A DNA stretch of 64,000 nt from an uncultured Clostridia bacterium (lineage in GTDB: Bacteria; Bacillota; Clostridia; TANB77; CAG-508). The notes beneath the pieces were generated by a model. The model was given only the letters and a program-made list of their open reading frames with translations, did no database searches and was not told the origin of the DNA. Both the position numbers and the translations under genes were made by a program. This document shows positions 35,201 to 43,075 of the stretch, one piece after another; positions within the stretch are counted from its first letter, which is position 1, and every line of letters starts with the position of its first letter. The stretch lies in the NCBI GenBank assembly GCA_934130285.1, contig CAKOXT010000002.1, forward strand, positions 62,001-126,000, in the 5' to 3' direction.

Positions 35201-35796
35201 GACATGAGGCTGAGTTTGTTAGAGATAACACACCAGGAATTGGATTTAACCATGGAGGTAGTGATGAGGCAATTCATGCTGCACAGGCTGGTATGACTCA
35301 AGCAAGACAAAATGCTGAAAATGGAGGATTTGCTTCAATTCAACAAGAAGTACAAGCTTCTGCTGCAAGAGTTCAAGATGCTGCTAAAGATGTATTACCA
35401 GATATTCAAGGATTTACATCTATTGCTGGTAAATCAGGATATATAAATTCAGAGTATGTTACTAATTTACAATCTATTGTAAATGGTAGTCCAGATAGCT
35501 TTACATTACTTTCTAATTTATTTAGTTCTGTTCAGAAATTAGGTGATCCTGCTCAAGTTGTTGGAACAATTGGTGATGTTTCAGAAATTGCACCTCTTGT
35601 ATTGAGTACAAATTCTGGAACGATGATGAATATATTACCATTTGTTACTGCTATGGCAAATGCAACACATTTGGAAGTTCAAAAATCTAAAATGAATCTT
35701 GAAAGACAGAGACAAGAGCAAAGAGAAAAACAAGCTCAAAAAGAGGCTAAAAAAGACGAACCAGAAAAAAATATAGATGATAATGATGGTAGATAG
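32245..35796 (+). CDS. Giant coiled-coil protein, paralogue 2 (unknown)
   Basis: A 1183-residue, charged, mostly helical protein that I do not recognise. Residues 1-110 are helical; a Pro/Glu linker follows (TPEPAPEPTQKPEPES, about 113-143); residues 153-362 match paralogue 1, including NSLIGGLEPGRDAVRLENLL; then comes a coiled coil with a block (NIIDELEGLQRERAVI) shared with paralogue 1. The acidic repeat GGDGPEHE runs about 10 times (residues 500-579). Later parts include IWMAPMKLAMKGAGKLFG, a Gln/Asn-rich stretch (DMQQQVDAHLNQHNQEVRDV) and a weakly hydrophobic C-terminus. No signal peptide or strong membrane helix is visible. ATG 32245 follows GGGGGA; a longer start upstream would cross the promoter. 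Confidence 0.88.
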   Translation: MPGSNNRMTEEQFENEQMESFNRIRSNIQARIVELEGAVEGSNEYDELQQLRNDLSDLESNVQSWRTLRNQIAENRQGRSRTPRGRNNPSYLLRDVNLRLDELRNKYEDVRTGPTPEPAPEPTQKPEPESELTPEPTQDTPSVEEIEAIRKSEIRDRIDAYEQGSTYENEKQIRELGEQIQKILDEHGMTDDNGQAVVRENEGQLINENYPEDVRRATEMRNEIRNLAAQRSNTISQRGEDVLPVLRELESLENVPGLDFEAIYASEVDTRIENYREDLARLHRNDPRQQLQDNRRRQREIESRVNEINSLIGGLEPGRDAVRLENLLNERSRLEREYGTLRLREEQWLKLNPTVDMTDEELLQENDRRQRIDEVKANKERLENELQAAEMERQAIRSKYQDGMTQDEEENDPSAELDELEQRISQLRSEIEKADAELANDNSEFKDIPQELITDALDRRAKQNREQERLENIIDELEGLQRERAVIKDIEKENDPKYKGGDTPGHEGGDGSEHEGGDDPEHEGEDGPEHEGGDGPEHEGEDGPEHEGGDGPEHEGGDGPEHEGGDGPEHEGGDGPEHEGEDDQKKSPRHWVEIMAETQTQSSGSITTAFHKVGKIQPFRMGLTIWMAPMKLAMKGAGKLFGDVLGRAESKKREMVENVRGLSDEEFEILVNGLTETNMRQYKVNEIYLDAVQEVLEERENAKKQVAINDDNVIKSALAQTEDRMKEIDKELQDPAILPDRKLELESEKAKCAITYSVLNIQHNAAYNREMEADKRMTDFDRGKVGKSTRKMNIQGWLAGSFNPDNREVHQEEAKYRKEAREAADRGDTVAVVEAQRKIDEIQEENTNVIQFLEGTRFESRARINRGKHTVEEVHSRANDADQTKGRELMATAMAAVTFANMYKTWQANQDMQQQVDAHLNQHNQEVRDVNAQNQQVQQSIDNANAHNSQLRQDISATKSSVSSQEINQAGIGEIHRNNAATYSVRHEAEFVRDNTPGIGFNHGGSDEAIHAAQAGMTQARQNAENGGFASIQQEVQASAARVQDAAKDVLPDIQGFTSIAGKSGYINSEYVTNLQSIVNGSPDSFTLLSNLFSSVQKLGDPAQVVGTIGDVSEIAPLVLSTNSGTMMNILPFVTAMANATHLEVQKSKMNLERQRQEQREKQAQKEAKKDEPEKNIDDNDGR
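33742..33981 (+). repeat. 24-bp minisatellite encoding an 8-residue repeat
   Basis: Ten in-frame 24-bp units plus a partial one encode G(G/E)DxxEHE, mostly GGDGPEHE. Units differ by a few bases (GGAGGAGATGGTCCAGAGCA is the common form) and later units are nearly identical, as expected from recent slippage expansion. Confidence 0.95.
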
Positions 35797-35815
35797 TATG
35801 TGAAAGGAGAATGAT

Positions 35816-36094
35816 ATGTATAACTTTCCTAAAATCCAATTTGGTGAAAAAGCATTTTATGTTGTAGATGATTTTGAATATGATGGAAGAAAATATTATT
35901 ATATATATGAAGATGTATATGAAGAAGGAATGGATATATCAAAGTTTGATGGCGATATAGAAATTAACTTTATATTCAAAAGAGAAGACGGAAAATTTGA
36001 AAATGTTGTAGATGATAAATTATTTAATAAATTATTAAATATAGCTTCTAAAAGACTTATTTTAAATCAAAATAAATATTTTCAAAAAGATTAG
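35816..36094 (+). CDS. Small acidic aromatic protein (unknown)
   Basis: A 92-residue protein rich in Tyr, Phe, Asp and Glu (KAFYVVDDFEYDGRKYYYIY), with no signal peptide or membrane helix. The pattern of a short beta strand, a DG turn and another strand is loosely like DUF1292 proteins, but I cannot claim membership. It starts 19 nt after the giant coiled-coil gene with a good ribosome binding site (AAAGGAG) and is probably cotranscribed, so it may work with that protein. Confidence 0.7.
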   Translation: MYNFPKIQFGEKAFYVVDDFEYDGRKYYYIYEDVYEEGMDISKFDGDIEINFIFKREDGKFENVVDDKLFNKLLNIASKRLILNQNKYFQKD

Positions 36095-36124
36095 TGCAAA
36101 ACTGCTTAAAAAAGTAGAAAAATA

Positions 36125-36153
36125 TTGACTTTGAAAAGAATAGATGATAAAAT
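36125..36153 (+). promoter_or_regulatory. Promoter of the str operon (rpsL)
   Basis: TTGACT, 17 nt, TAAAAT, before a leader with a strong hairpin. Confidence 0.8.
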
Positions 36154-36155
36154 GT

Positions 36156-36197
36156 TATACGCTAATATGTATACGTATGTGTACTTGTTAGCGTATA
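36156..36197 (+). promoter_or_regulatory. rpsL leader hairpin
   Basis: A perfect 10 bp stem TATACGCTAA/TTAGCGTATA, enclosing a smaller GTATAC-rich hairpin, lies at the start of the transcript and 35 nt before the rpsL start. It has no adjoining U-run, so it is more likely a binding or stabilising structure than a terminator. Confidence 0.6.
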
Positions 36198-36231
36198 TTT
36201 ATTTTATAAAGACGGAGGTGAAAAATAAAAT

Positions 36232-36645
36232 ATGCCAACAATTAATCAATTAGTAAGAAAAGGAAGACAAACAACAAAAGCAAAATCAACAGCTCCAGCA
36301 TTGCAAAAAGGATATAACTCAAAAAAGAACAGAGCTACAAATAATAGAGCACCACAAAAAAGAGGTGTTTGCACAGTTGTTAAAACAGTTACTCCAAAGA
36401 AGCCAAACTCAGCTTTAAGAAAAGTTGCCAGAGTTAGACTTTCAAATGGTTATGAAGTAACATCTTATATTCCTGGTGAAGGACACAACTTACAAGAGCA
36501 CAGTGTTGTTCTTATAAGAGGTGGAAGGGTTAAAGATATCCCAGGTGTTAGATACCACATCATAAGAGGAACTTTAGATACAGCAGGTGTTAAAGACAGA
36601 ATGCAAGCTAGATCTAAATATGGAGCAAAGAGACCTAAAAAATAA
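36232..36645 (+). CDS. rpsL: 30S ribosomal protein S12
   Basis: The 137-residue decoding-centre protein S12. MPTINQLVRKGRQ at the start, KTVTPKKPNSALRKVARVRL, the loop with GEGHNLQEHSVVLIRGGRVK and PGVRYHIIRGTLDTAGVKDR are all canonical. The Lys of KKPNSALRK, where streptomycin-resistance changes arise, is the normal residue. GGAGGTG lies 11 nt upstream. It heads rpsL-rpsG-fusA-tuf. Confidence 0.99.
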   Translation: MPTINQLVRKGRQTTKAKSTAPALQKGYNSKKNRATNNRAPQKRGVCTVVKTVTPKKPNSALRKVARVRLSNGYEVTSYIPGEGHNLQEHSVVLIRGGRVKDIPGVRYHIIRGTLDTAGVKDRMQARSKYGAKRPKK

Positions 36646-36807
36646 AATTAGGTCATTACTAAAGAGATAGTGCATATTTTATTTATTTGAAGTTACCTTT
36701 TAAATAGATAGATTAGCACTATTACGGGAAAGTGAAATAGTCTTTCCAGAGTACCTTTTAATGTTTTATAACATTAAACAAATAAATTTTTTAAGGAGGG
36801 AAGTATA
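36646..36807 (+). promoter_or_regulatory. Structured rpsL-rpsG intercistronic region
   Basis: The 162 nt gap holds ATAGTGC (36668) pairing with GCACTAT (36715), then a GGAAAG/CTTTCC hairpin and a short TAATGTTTTATAACATTA palindrome. In E. coli S7 binds the S12-S7 gap to repress translation; whether this one does the same is inference from position. Confidence 0.4.
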
Positions 36808-37278
36808 GTGCCAAGAAGAGGATATATAGCAAAAAGAGATGTTTTACCAGATCCAATATATAATAGCAAAGTTGTTACAAAATTAGTTAACAATATTATG
36901 TTAGATGGTAAAAAATCAGTTGCTCAAAAAATAGTATATGGAGCTTTTGATATAATCAAAGAAAAAGAACAAAAAGATCCATTAGAAGTTTTTGAAGCAG
37001 CTTTAGAGAATGTAATGCCAGTTCTTGAAGTTAAAGCAAGAAGAGTAGGTGGAGCTACATACCAAGTTCCAATCGAAATTAGACCTGAAAGAAGACAAAC
37101 TTTAGGTTTAAGATGGTTAGTTTCATATGCTAGAAACAGACATGAAAAAACTATGGCTGAAAAATTAGCTGGTGAAATTATTGATGCTGTTAACGGAAAC
37201 GGTGGAGCATTTAAGAAGAAAGAAGATACACATAGAATGGCTGAAGCTAATAAGGCTTTTGCTCACTATAAGTGGTAA
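36808..37278 (+). CDS. rpsG: 30S ribosomal protein S7
   Basis: The 156-residue S7 protein, which nucleates assembly of the 30S head. MPRRGYIAKRDVLPDPIYNS, then KVVTKLVNNIMLDGKKSVAQ and RVGGATYQVPIEIRPERRQT are canonical, as is the C-terminal MAEANKAFAHYKW. The start codon is GTG with AAGGAGGG upstream. Confidence 0.99.
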   Translation: MPRRGYIAKRDVLPDPIYNSKVVTKLVNNIMLDGKKSVAQKIVYGAFDIIKEKEQKDPLEVFEAALENVMPVLEVKARRVGGATYQVPIEIRPERRQTLGLRWLVSYARNRHEKTMAEKLAGEIIDAVNGNGGAFKKKEDTHRMAEANKAFAHYKW

Positions 37279-37406
37279 TTTTTTAATTGAAAGTATCAAT
37301 CTTTGAATTTTGCTTTGCTATATCAAATCTCGACGTACTTTTGTACGACTTCGACTTGATATAACATCGTAAAATCCAAATCTTAATGCTTTTAATTAAA
37401 AAATAA
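37279..37406. repeat. Long imperfect hairpin between rpsG and fusA
   Basis: Outer arms (AATTTTTTAATTGAAAG and its near-complement at about 37388-37405) pair across about 128 nt. An inner arm GCTATATCAA pairs with TTGATATAAC, and the apex is CGTAC-TTTT-GTACG. The layout is like families A and B, but the sequence differs and there is only one copy in the window. Confidence 0.65.
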
Positions 37407-37483
37407 ATACTTTGCGATATTTATATTGCAGGATGTTGAAATTTAATAAATAAGAAAAAACCTGGGAAGGGGGAATTTTTAAA

Positions 37484-39568
37484 ATGGCAGGAAGACAATA
37501 CCCATTAGAGAGAACAAGAAATATAGGAATTATGGCTCACATTGATGCTGGTAAAACAACAACAACTGAGAGAATATTATTCTATACAGGTAAAACTCAT
37601 AAAATAGGTGAAGTTCACGAAGGTGCTGCTACTATGGACTGGATGGCTCAAGAGCAAGAAAGAGGTATAACAATTACTTCAGCTTGTACAACTTGTTTCT
37701 GGAAAAACAATAGAATTAATATTATTGATACTCCAGGTCACGTTGACTTTACAGTTGAAGTTCAAAGATCTTTAAAAGTTCTTGATGGTGCAGTTACTGT
37801 ACTTGCAGCTAAAGGTGGAGTTCAACCACAAACAGAAACAGTTTGGAGACAAGCTGATAAATATAGCGTTCCAAGAATGGTATATGTAAATAAAATGGAT
37901 ATTACAGGTGCAAACTTTATGCTTTGCGTTGATCAATTAAAGAATAGATTAAAAGCTAATGCTGTACCAATCCAATTACCAATTGGAGCTGAAGATCAAT
38001 TTAAAGGAATCGTTGATTTGATTAAAATGAGAGCTTTTATTCATAAAGACGATTTAGGAAAAGATATTGAAGAAACAGACATACCAGAAGATATGAAAGC
38101 ACAAGCTCAAGAATTTCGTGAGAAAATGATAGAAGCTGTTGCTGAACAAGATGAAGAATTAATGATGAAATATCTTGAAGGTGAAGAATTGACAGAAGAA
38201 GAAATCAAAAAAGGTTTAAGAGCTGGTACAATAGCTAATAAAATAGTTCCAGTTACTTGCGGTTCTTCTTATAAAAACAAAGGTGTTCAAGAATTATTGA
38301 ATGCTGTTGTTGATTTCATGCCATCACCACTTGATATTGATCATATCAAAGGTGTAACATTAGATGGAGAAGAAACTGAAGCTAAAACTTCTGATTCAGA
38401 ACCATTTGCTGCTTTAGCATTTAAAATTGCTACTGATCCATTCGTTGGAAAATTATGTTTCTTTAGAGTTTATTCAGGAACTCTAGAATCTGGATCAACA
38501 GTTTTAAATTCTAGCAAAGATAAAAAAGAGAGAATTGGTAGAATTCTTCAAATGCACTCAAATCACAGAGAAGATATTGATAAAGTATATGCTGGTGATA
38601 TTGCAGCTGCAGTTGGTTTAAAAGAAGTTACAACAGGAAATACTTTATGTGATCCTGATCATCCAATTATTCTTGAATCAATGGAATTCCCAGAGCCAGT
38701 TATTGATATTGCTATCGAACCAAAAGATAAAGCAGCTCAAGAAAAAATGGGTATAGCTTTATCTAAGTTAGCTGAAGAAGATCCAACTTTCAAAGCTTAC
38801 ACAAATCATGAAACTGGTCAAACTATTATCGCTGGTATGGGTGAATTACATCTTGATATCATCGTTGATAGATTAAAGAGAGAATTCAAAGTTGAATGTA
38901 ATGTAGGTAAACCACAAGTTGCTTACAAAGAAACAATTAGAAATAAAGTTAAAGTTCAAGGAAAATTCATCAGACAATCTGGTGGTAAAGGACAATATGG
39001 TGATGTTTGGTTTGAAATGGAACCATTAGAGCCAGGTAAAGGTATAGAATTTGAGAGCAAAATCGTTGGTGGTGCTGTTCCTAAAGAATATATCAAACCT
39101 ATTGAACAAGGTATGAGAGAAGCTGCTGAAACAGGTATCTTAGCTGGTTACCCAGTTATTGATTTCAAAGTTTCATTAGTAGATGGATCTTACCACGAAG
39201 TTGACTCTTCAGAAATGGCATTCAAGATTGCTGCTTCTATGGCTTTCAAAGAAGGTTGTAGACAAGCTAAGTCAGTTATCTTGGAACCAATTATGAAAGT
39301 TGATATAACTGTTCCAGAAGAATACATGGGTGATGTTATTGGTGACATTAACTCTAGACGTGGTAGAATGGAAGGAATGGATGGAGAAGATGGAATGCAA
39401 GACATTCACGCATTTATTCCACTTTCTGAAATGTTTGGATATGCTACTGATTTACGTTCAAAAACTCAAGGTAGAGGAACATATTCTATGGAACCTTCTC
39501 ACTATGAAGAAGTTCCTAAGTCAGTTCATGATGCAATTGTTTCATCAAGAGCTAAAAAAGAAAACTAG
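37484..39568 (+). CDS. fusA: Elongation factor G
   Basis: The 694-residue translocase GTPase. IMAHIDAGKTTTTERI (G1), IIDTPGHVDFTVEV (G3) and YVNKMDITGANF (G4) lie in the G domain, and domain IV has SGGKGQYGDVWFEMEPL. The C-terminus has DVIGDINSRRGRMEGMD and the family ending. Length is standard for a single-copy housekeeping EF-G. A long hairpin separates it from rpsG, and its RBS is GGAAGGGGG. Confidence 0.99.
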   Translation: MAGRQYPLERTRNIGIMAHIDAGKTTTTERILFYTGKTHKIGEVHEGAATMDWMAQEQERGITITSACTTCFWKNNRINIIDTPGHVDFTVEVQRSLKVLDGAVTVLAAKGGVQPQTETVWRQADKYSVPRMVYVNKMDITGANFMLCVDQLKNRLKANAVPIQLPIGAEDQFKGIVDLIKMRAFIHKDDLGKDIEETDIPEDMKAQAQEFREKMIEAVAEQDEELMMKYLEGEELTEEEIKKGLRAGTIANKIVPVTCGSSYKNKGVQELLNAVVDFMPSPLDIDHIKGVTLDGEETEAKTSDSEPFAALAFKIATDPFVGKLCFFRVYSGTLESGSTVLNSSKDKKERIGRILQMHSNHREDIDKVYAGDIAAAVGLKEVTTGNTLCDPDHPIILESMEFPEPVIDIAIEPKDKAAQEKMGIALSKLAEEDPTFKAYTNHETGQTIIAGMGELHLDIIVDRLKREFKVECNVGKPQVAYKETIRNKVKVQGKFIRQSGGKGQYGDVWFEMEPLEPGKGIEFESKIVGGAVPKEYIKPIEQGMREAAETGILAGYPVIDFKVSLVDGSYHEVDSSEMAFKIAASMAFKEGCRQAKSVILEPIMKVDITVPEEYMGDVIGDINSRRGRMEGMDGEDGMQDIHAFIPLSEMFGYATDLRSKTQGRGTYSMEPSHYEEVPKSVHDAIVSSRAKKEN

Positions 39569-39768
39569 TATAAATGTTATCTAGGTGATGAGATGAAACA
39601 TTACCTAGATAGAAATTTAAATTTCAAGCATTTAGCGGTGCTGAATGTTTAAATAATTTATAAAATATATTGCATTTTTCCTAGAAATAGTATAAAATGC
39701 TTATGCTAATTAAATTAGTTATTAAATTTAAATTCAAAATAAAAAATAAGAAAAAGGAGGAATTTCAA

Positions 39769-40971
39769 ATGGCTAAAGCTAAATTTGAAAGAACAAAACC
39801 ACACGTTAACATTGGTACAATCGGACATGTTGACCATGGTAAAACAACAACAACAGCTGCTATTACAAAATACCTAAGCTTATTAGGAAGAGCTCAATAT
39901 GAAGCATATGATCAAATCGATGGTGCTCCAGAAGAAAAAGCAAGAGGAATCACAATTAATACAGCTCACGTTGAATATGAAACAGAAAACAGACACTATG
40001 CTCACGTTGACTGTCCAGGTCACGCTGACTATGTTAAAAACATGATTACTGGTGCTGCTCAAATGGATGGTGCTATATTAGTAGTTTCAGCTGCTGATGG
40101 ACCAATGCCACAAACTAGAGAGCACATCTTACTTGCTAGACAAGTTGGTGTTAAATATATCGTTGTTTACTTAAATAAATGCGATATGGTTGATGATCCA
40201 GAATTATTAGAATTAGTTGAAATGGAAGTTAGAGATCTATTATCTAAATATGATTTCCCTGGAGACGAGATTCCAATCATAAAAGGATCTTCATTAAAAG
40301 TATTAGAGAGCACATCTACAGATCCTAACGATCCTGTATATGCTCCAATGAAAGAATTAATGGATGCTGTTGATAGCTATATTCCAACACCAGACAGACC
40401 AACTGACCAACCATTCTTAATGCCAGTAGAAGATATATTCTCTATCACAGGTAGAGGAACTGTTGCTACAGGTAGAGTAGAAAGAGGAGTTGTAAAAGTT
40501 TCTGATGAAGTTGAAATCGTTGGATTAAAACCTGAATCAAGCAAAACTGTTGTTACAGGTGTTGAAATGTTCAGAAAATTATTAGACCAAGCTGAAGCTG
40601 GTGATAATATTGGTGTATTATTAAGAGGTGTTCAAAGAACAGATATCGAAAGAGGTCAAGTTCTTGCAAAACCAGGAACAATACATCCACATACAAAATT
40701 TAAATCACAAGTTTATGTATTAACTAAAGAAGAAGGTGGAAGACATACACCATTCTTTAATGGATACAGACCACAATTCTATTTCAGAACAACTGACGTT
40801 ACAGGTGTTATCGAATTACCTGCTGGAACAGAAATGGTTATGCCAGGTGATAATGTTGATATGACTATCGAACTTATTACTCCAATCGCTATCGAAAAAG
40901 GATTAAGATTCGCTATTCGTGAAGGTGGACGTACAGTAGGTTCAGGTATCGTTTCTGATATTATTGAATAA
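39769..40971 (+). CDS. tuf: Elongation factor Tu
   Basis: The 400-residue GTPase that delivers aminoacyl-tRNA. GTIGHVDHGKTTTTAAITKY, then ARGITINTAHVEYE, HVDCPGHADYVKNMITGAAQ and VYLNKCDMVDDPEL are intact, and domain 3 ends ..GRTVGSGIVSDIIE. I chose ATG 39769, with AAAGGAGG upstream; an earlier in-frame start adds a Lys-rich stretch with no homologue. A 200 nt AT-rich gap separates it from fusA. Confidence 0.99.
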   Translation: MAKAKFERTKPHVNIGTIGHVDHGKTTTTAAITKYLSLLGRAQYEAYDQIDGAPEEKARGITINTAHVEYETENRHYAHVDCPGHADYVKNMITGAAQMDGAILVVSAADGPMPQTREHILLARQVGVKYIVVYLNKCDMVDDPELLELVEMEVRDLLSKYDFPGDEIPIIKGSSLKVLESTSTDPNDPVYAPMKELMDAVDSYIPTPDRPTDQPFLMPVEDIFSITGRGTVATGRVERGVVKVSDEVEIVGLKPESSKTVVTGVEMFRKLLDQAEAGDNIGVLLRGVQRTDIERGQVLAKPGTIHPHTKFKSQVYVLTKEEGGRHTPFFNGYRPQFYFRTTDVTGVIELPAGTEMVMPGDNVDMTIELITPIAIEKGLRFAIREGGRTVGSGIVSDIIE

Positions 40972-40972
40972 T

Positions 40973-41001
40973 ATTAATATATAAATCGTTGATTTATATA
41001 T
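40973..41001 (+). terminator. AT-rich hairpin directly after tuf
   Basis: TAATATATAAATC/GATTTATATATTA stem with a short loop; no T-run. It may protect the 3' end. Confidence 0.5.
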
Positions 41002-41008
41002 TATCTAT

Positions 41009-41051
41009 CCTTTGGATAGAGTAGAGATACTTTATCCAAGGGATTTTTTAT
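41009..41051 (+). terminator. Terminator after tuf
   Basis: CCTTTGGATA pairs with TATCCAAGGG across a 14 nt loop, followed by six T. The rest of the gap to plsX (41052-41435) is AT-rich, with one promoter and no gene I can see. Confidence 0.8.
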
Positions 41052-41090
41052 TTGGCTTTTAAGGTTGCTTTTACAGTAATGTTAATTTGA

Positions 41091-41119
41091 TTGACAAGTT
41101 AGTTTTTGCAATATATAAA
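41091..41119 (+). promoter_or_regulatory. Possible promoter of plsX
   Basis: TTGACA, 17 nt, TATAAA. It would give a leader of about 310 nt. I do not see a clear FapR operator near it. Confidence 0.5.
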
Positions 41120-41435
41120 TAAAATTTTTTTAGAGTTGAATAGTTGAGATATTTATATAGTTAAAAATGAAATATAATGTGCTTAAAGTGTATTGATTTT
41201 ATAATAGTGTGATGTATGTTTAAATAACTTATAATAGATTTTTTAAAAATTGATTATTATACTTGATTTTTTATGTGTATCATAATAGAATATTTATATT
41301 AAGAGGCTATTTATTTGCATTTTAGATAGCATTTTATGCTTTCAAGGTGGAATATTTTTAGTGCTTTTTATTATAATTATAAAGATAATAAATAGTTAAT
41401 TATTAGTGAATTTTAACTATTTTAGGAGGAACAAT

Positions 41436-42479
41436 ATGAAGATACTTTTAGATGCAATGGGGGGAGATAATGCACCAGATGCAACTATAAAAGGTGCAGT
41501 TAGAGCAATAAATCAAATTAAAGCTACGGTTGTACTTATAGGTAAAGAAGATGTTATAAGGGCAAAATTTAAAGAATTTTATGGGAAAGAACCAGAGGAA
41601 ATATCTGATAGATTTGAAATAAAAAATGCTACTGAAACAATAGAGATGGAAGATATCCCAACAATGGCTATAAAACATAAAAAGGATTCATCAATGGTTG
41701 TTGGTTTTAGATCATTGAAGGCTGATGAAGGTGATGTATTTATTTCTGCAGGAAATTCAGGTGCTTTGCTTACAGGAGCTACATTATTAGTTGGTAGAAT
41801 TAAAGGAATAGATAGACCAGCTTTGGGCGGAATTTTACCAGCTTATCATAGTCAATTATTATTAATGGATTGCGGGGCTAATACTAATTGCAAACCTATC
41901 AATTTATTGCAGTTTGCTTTAATGTCTACGATTTATTTAAAAAATACATTTGGAATTGAAAAACCTGCTATAGGATTATTAAATATAGGAACTGAAGAAA
42001 CAAAAGGTAATGAATTGACCAAGGAGTCATATTTATTATTAAAAGAAAAAGCAGAAGAAATGGGCATAAATTTTATAGGTAATGTAGAAGGTAGAGATGC
42101 CTTTTCTGGTAAGGTTGACGCTATTGTTACAGATGGATTTACAGGTAATATTTTCCTAAAAGCTGTAGAGGGATTAGGAAAATTTGTTAAGAAATCTTTA
42201 ACAGAAAATTTGAAGAAAAATGTATTTACAACTATTGCTGCAGTTCCTTCAATGCCTGCTATTAAAGGGTTTGCTAAATCAGTTGATTATAAATCTTATG
42301 GTGGAGCATTATTTTTAGGAGTGAAAAAACCAGTTGTAAAAGCTCATGGAAGTAGTGATGAAATACTATTTGAATTTACAATAAAACAGGCAGAAAAATT
42401 TGTTGAAAATAGGGCAGTTCCAAAGTTAATTGAGGCTGTTGAAGAGATAAATAAAAATAAAAATGAAAATAATGCTTGA
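41436..42479 (+). CDS. plsX: Phosphate acyltransferase PlsX
   Basis: A 347-residue peripheral membrane enzyme making acyl-phosphate from acyl-ACP for phospholipid synthesis. MKILLDAMGGDNAPDATIKG at the N-terminus, VFISAGNSGALLTGATLLVG, then LLNIGTEETKGNELTKESY and AIVTDGFTGNIFLKAVEGLG are diagnostic. Start ATG 41436 follows AGGAGGA. acpP follows after 70 nt, the common plsX-acpP order, but rpmF upstream and fabD/fabG between are missing. Confidence 0.95.
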   Translation: MKILLDAMGGDNAPDATIKGAVRAINQIKATVVLIGKEDVIRAKFKEFYGKEPEEISDRFEIKNATETIEMEDIPTMAIKHKKDSSMVVGFRSLKADEGDVFISAGNSGALLTGATLLVGRIKGIDRPALGGILPAYHSQLLLMDCGANTNCKPINLLQFALMSTIYLKNTFGIEKPAIGLLNIGTEETKGNELTKESYLLLKEKAEEMGINFIGNVEGRDAFSGKVDAIVTDGFTGNIFLKAVEGLGKFVKKSLTENLKKNVFTTIAAVPSMPAIKGFAKSVDYKSYGGALFLGVKKPVVKAHGSSDEILFEFTIKQAEKFVENRAVPKLIEAVEEINKNKNENNA

Positions 42480-42504
42480 CAATTTAATGTGCATAGAATA
42501 ATAA
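42476..42504 (+). promoter_or_regulatory. Possible internal promoter of acpP
   Basis: TTGACA (overlapping the plsX stop codon), 17 nt, TAATAA. It would allow extra acyl carrier protein to be made. Confidence 0.5.
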
Positions 42505-42549
42505 TAGTACAAAGCACATTTAATGAAAAAGAGGAGGTGTCACATTTAG

Positions 42550-42789
42550 ATGAATACAGAAGAAGTTTTTGAAAAGGTAAAAGGAATTATTGTTGAACAA
42601 TTAGGAGTAGCCGAGGCTTCAGTAACAATGGAAGCATCTTTTATAGATGATTTAGGAGCTGATTCTTTAGACATAGTAGAATTAGTTATGGCATTAGAGG
42701 AAGAATTTGATATTGAAATCCCAGATGCTGATGCAGAGAAAGTTACTACTGTTGGAGATGTAGTTGATTATATAAAAGAAAATGTTTAA
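42550..42789 (+). CDS. acpP: Acyl carrier protein
   Basis: A 79-residue acidic carrier protein that holds growing fatty acyl chains on 4'-phosphopantetheine. The attachment Ser39 is in DDLGADSLDIVELVMALEEE, the invariant helix II motif. GAGGAGGTG lies upstream. A strong terminator follows, so rnc, which often adjoins acpP, is separately transcribed. Confidence 0.97.
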   Translation: MNTEEVFEKVKGIIVEQLGVAEASVTMEASFIDDLGADSLDIVELVMALEEEFDIEIPDADAEKVTTVGDVVDYIKENV

Positions 42790-42811
42790 TAATAACTAAA
42801 AACTTATTATT

Positions 42812-42850
42812 AATGCACGTTATTTAAATTTTAGATAACGTGCATTTTTT
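42812..42850 (+). terminator. Terminator after acpP
   Basis: AATGCACGTTATTTAAA pairs with its complement (TTTAGATAACGTGCATT), followed by six T. Confidence 0.9.
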
Positions 42851-42984
42851 ATGTAAAAAGTTATGTTTTGTATTTGAGTTGTATTGATAAAATTAGAGAA
42901 TATATTATTTAGAAATATTTAAGAAGAATTATGGAATGAAATTATTATGGTAATATTTCAATACATACAATATGCATCAATGTG

Positions 42985-43013
42985 TTTACATAACTCGTAA
43001 AAAGTGGTATAAT
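42985..43013 (+). promoter_or_regulatory. Promoter of the Cys-rich protein gene
   Basis: TTTACA, 17 nt, TATAAT, 62 nt before the start. Confidence 0.75.
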
Positions 43014-43075
43014 TTTTAGGTAAACTTGTTGATAACTCTAACTCCATGAGGAGAAAAGAAAAGGAGAATTAAAAA

